The notes under the pieces are model-generated. The model saw only the letters and a program-made list of their open reading frames with translations. It made no database searches and was not told the DNA's origin. A DNA stretch of 7,533 nt from an uncultured Porphyromonas sp. Its GTDB lineage: Bacteria; Bacteroidota; Bacteroidia; Bacteroidales; Porphyromonadaceae. The stretch's first letter is position 1. The number at the start of each line of letters is the position of its first letter. Of the stretch, positions 1-4,787 are shown in pieces. The stretch is from assembly GCF_947254915.1 (NCBI RefSeq), contig NZ_CAMYEZ010000104.1:1-7533 (forward strand). Direction: 5' to 3'. A program made the translations under genes and the position numbers.

Positions 1-472
1 CACGCTGAGCTTTTAGCACAGCGACAAATCGCTCCATAAACATAAAGTCTATCTTCCCATCTCGGGTGGGGAGCTGAACGTAAGAGTCTAAAAACGTTTT
101 ATTGACATCTCGGACTAATACAGACAGAAGTTTAGGCTTCAACGCATTCAACACTGTTGTGAAGAAGGATATGCTCCCATTCGGAAGGCTTCCTTTGAAA
201 ACAACTTTTCGAACAAACTGTCCAGCGTACCATTGCCGTTGTCTATAAAAGAAGTCCATTTGAAGCAAACCTAGGCTCCATGTCCCAGCTTCATTTAGGT
301 TCTCCTTGTTTACAAAAGCTGTTGTTTGTAGTATCCCTTGGTTTTGAGATGTGCGTGTGACATAGTCGTATTCATCTCCAGACACAAGAGCCTCCTTGTT
401 AAAGCTTAAAGTTCCCTTGACTTCAAACAGGTCACCGATCCTATATTCGCCCCACTCAACGCCTGAGAGCAT
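1..472 (-). CDS. hsdS: Restriction-modification specificity subunit (HsdS / BcgI B-like), partial at left edge
   Basis: This is the DNA-recognition subunit of the restriction-modification system, expected to direct the partner methylase (and nuclease) to its target sequence. The frame is open from the ATG at 470-472 to the window edge, giving about 157 residues without a stop. The N-terminus MLSGVEWGEYRIGDLFEV matches the W-x(5)-IGDLF opening of type I / BcgI-type S-subunit target-recognition domains. Further in, FFYRQRQWYAGQFVRKV resembles the conserved aromatic and basic stretch of the same domain. Only the first target-recognition domain is visible. The ATG is the first Met in this frame and lies 17 nt after the stop of the methylase gene, so the two are probably co-transcribed. 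No Shine-Dalgarno sequence is seen, which is usual in Bacteroidetes. The start codon lies in the loop of a strong hairpin. I am confident of the family; the target sequence cannot be read from the protein. Confidence 0.9.
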   Translation of the reverse strand, partial: MLSGVEWGEYRIGDLFEVKGTLSFNKEALVSGDEYDYVTRTSQNQGILQTTAFVNKENLNEAGTWSLGLLQMDFFYRQRQWYAGQFVRKVVFKGSLPNGSISFFTTVLNALKPKLLSVLVRDVNKTFLDSYVQLPTRDGKIDFMFMERFVAVLKAQR

Positions 473-487
473 CTTGTTGAGTGGGGC
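449..487 (-). promoter_or_regulatory. Perfect 12-bp hairpin enclosing the hsdS start codon
   Basis: GTTGAGTGGGGC at 476-487 is the exact reverse complement of 449-460, with a 15-nt loop (461-475) that contains the ATG of the specificity subunit (470-472). The stem begins 3 nt after the methylase stop codon. No T-run follows it on the minus strand, so it is not a standard intrinsic terminator. It could modulate translation of the specificity subunit or mark an RNA-processing site. The function is inferred; the structure is read directly. Confidence 0.6.
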
Positions 488-489
488 GT

Positions 490-2259
490 CTATTTTCCCA
501 GCGTCTCTTCGTCTGTGGGTTGGTTCTTGATGAGGTTAGAGACTTCCCAGGCGAGGTAGTCGGAGATGGTCTTCTTGAAGTCTTGGAGTGTGGGGCGGGT
601 ATCGATGGGGGCGGACTGATTCCAGTCGGCTCCGCTCTTGGGGTCTATGGTTCCCTCGTAGTACTCCTCCTCGGTAAAGATCTTGAGGTATTGCTTGCCA
701 TGGAGTGCGAGATTGACCACCTCCTCGTAGCGCTCCTTGGCTCTATCGGTGTCACGTAGATTATTGCTTGCTTTCTTGCGATTGGTGCGTGTATAGCCAT
801 CATTGGAGAAGTCTATAAAGCGAACGATGGACTTGGGGTCGTGTCGCTTGGCTACCTGAAAGAGGTAGACATTGGTCTGTACGCTAGACTTGCCTAGGAA
901 GAGATCTATCGGCATCTTGATACTAGCGAGGAGTGTGTTATTGCGGAGGATGCGCTCGTTGAACTCTCGCGCCTTGCCACTCCCTGCAGAGCTCTGTATG
1001 ATGACTGCAGCATAGCCGCGCGACATCATCTTGAGGGCACGCTCTACGAAGACCATACCACACCCCTCTGCTGAGTAGGGAGGATTGAGGATGAAGGCGT
1101 CAGCGGGAAACGGTTCGTCGGTCTTGCCATAGCCATACTTGCCATTGAAGTCTTTGAGAGAGTCTTGGTTGATGATGTTAGAGCTACCATCGCCCATAAG
1201 TATCATATTGAGCACGGCGAGCATGTAGATGTTGGAGAGCACCTCCAGTCCGAGCAGTTGCTCCGCCTTGATATGTCGCTCCTTACGTGCCAGCTCTTCG
1301 GGTGAGGAGATGGTCTTACGAGCGTCTCGGAGCATCTCGTTCATAGCGGCTACCAGTAGTCCAGCTGATCCAGTCGCAAAGTCCCAGACATAGGAATCCT
1401 TGTTGACCCCCGTGAGCCGTACGAGGAGCTGAGCAACATAAGAGGGGGTGAGGACGACATCGTTGAGCTTGTCTTGGGTAAAGCCTAGCCAAGAGTACAT
1501 CTCGTTAAAGAGCTTGCCCGTGAAGTCGGTCGTCAACCCTATCTTGTAGTATATACCGAGGTCATCTACGATCTTATTAAAGATGCGCTTGAGCTGGGTC
1601 TCACCATTGACTACCTTATTGATATGATCTGTGGTGAGTGTGTTTTGTAACTGGCGTACGATGTACTCCTGCTTATCTTGTGGGATGCTCTTCTCTCTGA
1701 GGAAGGCCTCTATCTTGCGAATTATAATGTCGCCGTCCCGATTGCCCACCTCATTGGAGCACTGGAGCTCGCTAGACTCTAGTGGCTTCACACAGCCTGG
1801 CACCCCAAGGGTTGCCATGATTGTTGCTGCGACAAGGTAGATGCGGTCGTTTTCGCCTAGTCCCTTTTCGTTTTGATAGATGTCGTTGTTGAGCTTTGTG
1901 AGGCTGACTTCGATCTCTCGCTCTCGTTGCTCCTTGATCTTCTGGAGCTCTTCGGGCGATAAGCTCAGCGTCTTGACACGCTCGATAAAGTCATCAAAGT
2001 AGTCTCGGCTCAGGAATGAGAGGTCAGTATAGGAGCCTACCTCCTGTCCCGCTCCGTAGTTGTCCTTAGAGACTAGGTAGACCCCGATCTGGTGGTGAAG
2101 CTCGCCCTGCCCATCTTTGTACCCTGTAGCACCGATGGCTATGACCTTAGTATAATCTGTATAGTGTAGGAGGGCGTTGGCATAGTGCACGGCACCATTG
2201 ACGGCATAGTCGTTGATGTTCTTATAGTTTGGCTCTCCCTTACCTTTCGTGTTGTCCAC
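490..2259 (-). CDS. hsdM: Residual N6-adenine DNA methylase reading frame (truncated nuclease-methylase)
   Basis: This is the part of the interrupted gene that is still open after the amber codon, counted from the first usable start (GTG at 2257-2259), giving 589 residues. Class I S-adenosylmethionine-dependent adenine methylase motifs are intact: the cofactor loop DFATGSAG at 293-300 and the catalytic NPPY at 392-395, preceded by the helical type I methylase N-domain (about 200-290). A product starting here would lack the PD-(D/E)XK residues and could only modify DNA, not cut it. Whether the GTG is used is unknown. It has no visible ribosome-binding site, and the N-terminal NYKNINDYAVNGAVHYANAL region probably belongs to the folded nuclease or linker domain. 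The gene lies 17 nt upstream of the specificity subunit in one operon. Family assignment is firm; expression of this shortened form is speculative. Confidence 0.7.
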   Translation of the reverse strand: MDNTKGKGEPNYKNINDYAVNGAVHYANALLHYTDYTKVIAIGATGYKDGQGELHHQIGVYLVSKDNYGAGQEVGSYTDLSFLSRDYFDDFIERVKTLSLSPEELQKIKEQREREIEVSLTKLNNDIYQNEKGLGENDRIYLVAATIMATLGVPGCVKPLESSELQCSNEVGNRDGDIIIRKIEAFLREKSIPQDKQEYIVRQLQNTLTTDHINKVVNGETQLKRIFNKIVDDLGIYYKIGLTTDFTGKLFNEMYSWLGFTQDKLNDVVLTPSYVAQLLVRLTGVNKDSYVWDFATGSAGLLVAAMNEMLRDARKTISSPEELARKERHIKAEQLLGLEVLSNIYMLAVLNMILMGDGSSNIINQDSLKDFNGKYGYGKTDEPFPADAFILNPPYSAEGCGMVFVERALKMMSRGYAAVIIQSSAGSGKAREFNERILRNNTLLASIKMPIDLFLGKSSVQTNVYLFQVAKRHDPKSIVRFIDFSNDGYTRTNRKKASNNLRDTDRAKERYEEVVNLALHGKQYLKIFTEEEYYEGTIDPKSGADWNQSAPIDTRPTLQDFKKTISDYLAWEVSNLIKNQPTDEETLGK

Positions 2260-2535
2260 CTGTCCCGTGGCGTTGAGCTTGACAAGCCTGTCCTTATAGC
2301 CTTTGTACTCAATGAGTATCGGATAGCTCGTGCCGTACTTGTCTTGTAGGAGTAGCTTCGCATCGGGGCGATTACCACCTGCGCCACCTTGCTTGGAGGC
2401 ATACTGCTTGAGGGCATTATCTATCTAACTATTGAGCGAGTCCTGCTCTAGCTTGTAGTCTAGACCATACTCCTTGAGCTGACTGTTTAGGAGGTTAGCT
2501 ATATTCGGTTCGACAGATTGCTTTACTAGTGCCAT
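490..2535 (-). pseudogene. BcgI A-like nuclease-methylase gene interrupted by one in-frame amber codon
   Basis: Reading from the ATG at 2533-2535, one frame runs to the TAG at 490-492 (681 codons) with a single internal stop: TAG at 2425-2427, codon 37. The frame is the same on both sides, so this is a nonsense change and not a frameshift. Upstream codons read MALVKQSVEPNIANLL. After the stop comes RPDAKLLLQ (Asp58) and then ILIEYKGYK (Glu76, Lys78), which fits a PD-(D/E)XK nuclease motif of the HSDR_N kind. An N6-adenine methylase domain follows, with DFATGSAG at about 385-392 and NPPY at about 484-487. A nuclease fused to a methylase, followed by a separate specificity gene, is the BcgI arrangement. 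One G-to-T or C-to-T change from a sense codon (GAG or CAG) would explain the stop. Read-through or a sequencing error remain possible. Confidence 0.8.
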
Positions 2536-2591
2536 AGATTGTATGTTCGGTTGATTGTAGAGTAGCGAGAGTCGTACCTCTCCTTAGGCCC

Positions 2592-2599
2592 CAAAGGTA
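2592..2599 (-). promoter_or_regulatory. Bacteroidetes -7 promoter element for the methylase operon
   Basis: On the minus strand the sequence reads TACCTTTG, a full match to the Bacteroidetes -7 consensus TAnnTTTG. It places transcription initiation near 2585, giving a leader of about 50 nt before the original ATG at 2535. No clear TTG/TTTG -33 element is found 19-21 nt further upstream, so strength is uncertain. It supports 2535 as the true ancestral start and shows that the operon begins here. Confidence 0.5.
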
Positions 2600-2656
2600 C
2601 TAATAAATAAGGAGCAGACGGTAGGTGACGAGGGCTCTGTGGATGTGTCAAAAGAG

Positions 2657-2812
2657 AGACGAGTAACGGCTGTAGGGACGTACGGTGAGTATCTAGCGGG
2701 AGAGCGTCCGTTGTATCAAAGGTTACAGCGTTCGTTGTGTCAAAGGGTACAACGTCAGGGATTTAACGGATACGGACGCTCAACCGAGCGTCCCTACAGC
2801 CGTTACTCGTCT
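2657..2812. repeat. 156-bp element with 24-bp perfect inverted ends and internal repeats
   Basis: Bases 2657-2680 (containing CGAGTAACGGCTGTAGGG) are the perfect reverse complement of 2789-2812. Inside, AGCGTCCGT at 2703-2711 pairs with ACGGACGCT at 2772-2780. Two 22-nt copies at 2709-2730 and 2733-2754 (core TTGTnTCAAAGG) match at 19 of 22 positions. The whole could fold into a long cruciform or RNA hairpin. No transposase or coding frame is present. It looks like a non-autonomous miniature element or a composite intergenic repeat. Target-site duplications are not obvious. Confidence 0.75.
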
Positions 2813-2826
2813 TGCTGTACTACAAC

Positions 2827-2846
2827 GGACGCACGGTCGTGCGTCC
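2827..2846. repeat. REP-like GC-rich palindromic hairpin
   Basis: GGACGCAC (2827-2834) and GTGCGTCC (2839-2846) form an 8-bp stem around the tetraloop GGTC. The same GGACGC core occurs in the adjacent inverted-repeat element (2774-2779), so both probably belong to one dispersed palindromic repeat family. No T-run follows, so it is not a clear terminator. Confidence 0.65.
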
Positions 2847-2869
2847 ATACACTTCGTTACAAGTCTCGC

Positions 2870-3045
2870 CTACCGAGGAAATCAGAAATCGCCACGGAGC
2901 AAACGAAAATTCTCCACGGAGGGGCAAAATAAAACTTCGGAAGAACGAAATGGAACTTCGGAAGAATGAAATGAAAGTTCGGAAGAATTTTTCCGTTTCT
3001 CGCTGGATAATCCAAGATCTCTACGGAGGAATTTCTTGATTTCCT
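2870..3045. repeat. Degenerate tandem array of 21-22-nt units
   Basis: About eight units follow one another at 21-24-nt spacing, each opening with a variant of C(CA)CGGAGGAAAT or CGGAAGAAnGAAAT. The clearest are 2933-2953 and 2954-2974 (two differences in 21 positions), followed by a partial third copy at 2975-2987. The unit cores are small inverted repeats that differ but stay self-complementary (CTCC-AC-GGAG against CTTC-GG-AAG). The last units hold a 7-bp hairpin, GGAGGAA / TTCCTCC. The first 47 nt (2870-2916) recur at 7487-7533. The array is non-coding and too degenerate and spacer-free for CRISPR. Confidence 0.65.
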
Positions 3046-3196
3046 CCACCTCTTGATTTCTGACATAGAGATGTAGATGAACTCGTCCGCTATAATGCGT
3101 CAGACCTGGTCTTACTCGTACTACGCTGACTTGACTTGCTCAATCTATGTAAAAAGCGAGGCGTAAGGGTCTGTTGAAAAAAAAGGAGGTAGACGC
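3046..3196. other. Short intergenic stretch without recognised features
   Basis: Between the tandem array and the promoter of the cobalamin-controlled RNA I see no gene, clear hairpin or repeat. It contains a TATAAT-like string near 3091, which is not a Bacteroidetes promoter element. Confidence 0.4.
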
Positions 3197-3227
3197 TTTG
3201 ATATATTTGAAAGTTATCGTACCTTTG
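3197..3227 (+). promoter_or_regulatory. Bacteroidetes sigma-70-type promoter for the riboswitch transcript
   Basis: TTTG at 3197-3200 is followed after exactly 19 nt by TACCTTTG at 3220-3227. This matches the Bacteroidetes -33 (TTTG) and -7 (TAnnTTTG) elements at the preferred 19-21-nt spacing, and it is the best promoter in the window. Initiation is expected near 3233-3235, just before the leader hairpin and the aptamer. A second -7-like string, TATATTTG at 3202-3209, lies inside the spacer. Confidence 0.7.
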
Positions 3228-3280
3228 TGGTGGCTTTGTGCTGAGAGTGCTTTCTGCCCTCGAGTAGGGTCTCGGAGTCC

Positions 3281-3447
3281 TCAAAGCTTAAAAGGGAATC
3301 AGGTGAAATTCCTGAACAGTCCCGCTGCTGTAAGCCTCGCAAAGCAGGCATCATAACCACTGCACCTTGAATAATTGGTGTGGGAAGGGATGTCTGTATG
3401 AGGTAAGTCAGAAGACCTGCAAGGCTTGAAGCGCTACGAGGTATAGC
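3281..3447 (+). promoter_or_regulatory. Cobalamin (B12) riboswitch, complete with kissing-loop element
   Basis: The conserved core is present in order: AAAGGGAATCAGGTGAAA (from 3291), CCCGCTGCTGTAA (3321-3333), CCACTG (3357-3362), GGGAAGG (3382-3388) and the B12 box AGTCAGAAGACCTGC (3406-3420). P1 forms between 3281-3289 and 3421-3429. P5 pairs CTGCT (3325-3329) with AGCAG (3343-3347). Loop L5 holds CCTCG (3335-3339), which is complementary to CGAGG (3437-3441) in the loop of the P13 hairpin (GCTA 3433-3436 / TAGC 3444-3447). This is the kissing interaction that transmits ligand binding. A leader hairpin (3241-3246 with 3270-3275, inner CCCT/AGGG) precedes it. In Bacteroidetes such switches usually govern cobalamin uptake or synthesis genes. 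Here no start codon lies near the switch; the first ATG downstream is at about 3542. Confidence 0.95.
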
Positions 3448-4420
3448 ATAAGGAAATAATCGTCGACTTTCAGACCCTAGTCTGAGACTCCTATTCCCCC
3501 AGCTGTACGCTCCTCGCTACTCCTAGTCGAGCGCGACGGGAGATGTATGTTGCAATGTGAGCGATGCATCTAGGCATCACACTACAAGGAGTAATGATAT
3601 GGAGACATCTTGAGGGAGCTACCAGCTTTCTCGGCGAGAAGAAACTGTGATACAACCTTCCGAGTCAAAAAGCCTTGATCACAGCGACGCACCTAAGAGA
3701 CTCTTTGGATACCCATACGGGACTAGATAGGAGGACATTTACTTTAAATAGGGGAACGTTTTCGATAAAGTGATTGAGCAATGTCTTGCTACTACAACCG
3801 CAATGAGTGCCATAAGGTATACGTGCTACTATAGCACCCGTGCCATACGAGATCTATTAGGCGTCTGATCGTCACTACAAGGGGAAGCATATAGCAGGCT
3901 CTCATCTATACCACTGTCCCTATATTACACTACGCTAGTGTATACCGACCTAGACCAGTCTGTGTCACCGCAGACTCTGCGCAGAGCGACCACTGTACAT
4001 ACTTATCACTTGAGGAGCAGCTGTAGGTTCTAGTCAGTCTACCCAAGACTAGGAGATAGACAAATAGATCCTCTTGCCACCCCGAGCAAATCATGATGCG
4101 AGTCCTACGGTGAGGCCACAACCTCACACCGTAAAGCTAAGAGGATCCGCTACGAAGAGACAAGTATGGTGCGTACCACTGGTTATAGGTTAAGTGTGTG
4201 TTGAAAAAGACCAGCGACTACTACCCTACTCTCCACAAGAGCGTCTCACGTAGCCCACACTCTTCTTCAGACAAGCATCGTGGTCACTGTTCCGCTCTAG
4301 GAGAGTCCCGTTGACTAGTTCAACGGACTCTAGGGAAGTCGCCACAAAGCGTACTACCCCGCTAGAAGCTATGCCTCACACCACGTGACGGTATAGCAAG
4401 CCAAGAGCTTTCGAATGGTT

Positions 4421-4471
4421 GAAGTCCACACGCAGTACGCTGAGTACGTGTCGTGTGGACTTCTCTTTTTT
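4421..4471 (+). terminator. Strong intrinsic terminator of the riboswitch transcript
   Basis: GAAGTCCACACG (4421-4432) pairs perfectly with CGTGTGGACTTC (4452-4463). An inner GTAC/GTAC stem (4435-4438 with 4445-4448) extends the fold, and a run of six T follows at 4466-4471. The T-run is only on the plus-strand side, so it terminates transcription coming from the riboswitch and not the convergent tRNA transcript. Confidence 0.85.
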
Positions 4472-4548
4472 ATGTAAGTATGGCTTCGATCTGCAAGTCT
4501 CCATTGACAAAGGCAACGAACCGCACTTGCACAGCGCTTTATCACCAC

Positions 4549-4585
4549 AAGAAAGAGGATGATACCGTAAACCAGTACCATCCTC
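4549..4585 (-). terminator. Intrinsic terminator downstream of tRNA-Ala
   Basis: On the minus strand GAGGATGGTAC (4575-4585) pairs with GTATCATCCTC (4555-4565) as 11 bp including one G-U wobble, with a 9-nt loop and then TTTCTT (4549-4554). The wobble pair would be a C-A mismatch on the other strand, which confirms minus-strand use. It begins 7 nt after the tRNA 3' end. Confidence 0.75.
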
Positions 4586-4591
4586 CCGTAG

Positions 4592-4665
4592 TGGAGCATA
4601 TCGGACTTGAACCGATCACCTCGACACTGCCAGTGTCGCGCTCTAGCCAGATGAGCTAATGCCCC
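4592..4665 (-). tRNA. tRNA-Ala (anticodon GGC)
   Basis: This 74-nt tRNA reads GCC alanine codons. On the minus strand it folds fully: acceptor GGGGCAT with ATGCTCC, D-stem GCTC/GAGC, anticodon stem CGACA/TGTCG with loop CTGGCAG (anticodon GGC), a 5-nt variable loop, T-stem ATCGG/CCGAT with loop TTCAAGT, and discriminator A. The G3-U70 wobble in the acceptor stem, the main identity signal for alanyl-tRNA synthetase, is present and confirms the assignment. The 3' CCA is not encoded and must be added after transcription. It appears to be a single-gene unit with its own promoter and terminator. Confidence 0.97.
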
Positions 4666-4718
4666 AAGAGTCCGAAAGCAAGACCTCTCCCCCTATCGGG
4701 GTGTCTTACGAACTACTG

Positions 4719-4726
4719 CAAAGGTA
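4719..4726 (-). promoter_or_regulatory. Bacteroidetes -7 element for tRNA-Ala
   Basis: The minus strand reads TACCTTTG, a full TAnnTTTG match, with predicted initiation near 4712 and about 47 nt of leader before the mature tRNA. A CCCC/GGGG hairpin (4690-4701) lies in that leader. No obvious -33 TTTG is seen. The element lies about 60 bp past the receptor stop codon, so the tRNA probably has its own promoter. Confidence 0.5.
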
Positions 4727-4787
4727 ATGAAAACTTTCCACTTAGCCGACCACGAGATTTTACAAAGTGGCTGACTAGCTCTCCTCG

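Larger units (their letters stand above)
3234..4471 (+). ncRNA. Putative cobalamin-controlled long structured non-coding RNA
   Basis: A promoter, a B12 riboswitch and an intrinsic terminator define a plus-strand unit of about 1.24 kb without a convincing protein frame; the largest frames downstream of the switch are tiny. The region is dense in hairpins: 3479-3489, 3526-3537, 3563-3578, 3628-3640, 3645-3684 (7-bp closing stem), 3823-3837, 3926-3942, 3975-3986, 4030-4052, 4067-4147 (9-bp closing stem around a 10-bp hairpin at 4106-4133), 4302-4331 and 4368-4397. In the last, G4373 faces U4392, a wobble allowed only on the plus strand, which agrees with the terminator direction. Known precedents are the Listeria cobalamin-riboswitch RNAs Rli55 and AspocR, but this one is longer and I recognise no family. 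The alternative is the decayed remnant of a riboswitch-controlled gene. The role is unknown. Confidence 0.6.

Noticed and set aside
449..487. Invertible-promoter or hsdS phase-variation repeats
   Set aside because: The arms are only 15 nt apart, too close to invert a useful segment, and no recombinase gene or second specificity cassette is visible.
2812..3039. A plus-strand frame encoding the repeated heptad LRKNEME/K
   Set aside because: The repeat arises because the DNA unit is 21 nt and so stays in frame for about three copies. Neighbouring units of 22 and 24 nt break the pattern, and there is no promoter or start context.
2870..3045. CRISPR array
   Set aside because: Units abut with no unique spacers of constant length, the repeats are degenerate, and no cas gene is present.
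3090..3096. TATAAT-like -10 box
   Set aside because: Bacteroidetes primary sigma factor uses TAnnTTTG; there is no suitable partner element and no gene directly downstream.
3781..3834. 17-codon frame MSCYYNRNECHKVYVLL
   Set aside because: It has no ribosome-binding site or promoter of its own and overlaps the hairpin at 3823-3837; a frame this short is expected by chance.
3450..4420. Decayed btuB or other cobalamin gene behind the riboswitch
   Set aside because: Reading the frames by eye shows no stretch resembling receptor plug motifs or cobalamin enzymes, hairpins are dense and well formed, and the terminator is intact. Not fully excluded without a profile search.
3450..4420. tmRNA, RNase P RNA or 6S RNA
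   Set aside because: I could not find the RNase P core strings (such as GAGGAAAGTCC), the tRNA-like ends of tmRNA or a 6S-type single long hairpin, and none of these is known to follow a B12 riboswitch.
4453..4659. Plus-strand frame across the tRNA region
   Set aside because: It overlaps the terminator and the tRNA gene on the opposite strand and has no start context.
4727..4787. Terminator for the TonB-dependent receptor
   Set aside because: A CCACTT/AAGTGG pairing with a 21-nt loop exists after the stop codon, but the stem is weak and no clean T-run follows.
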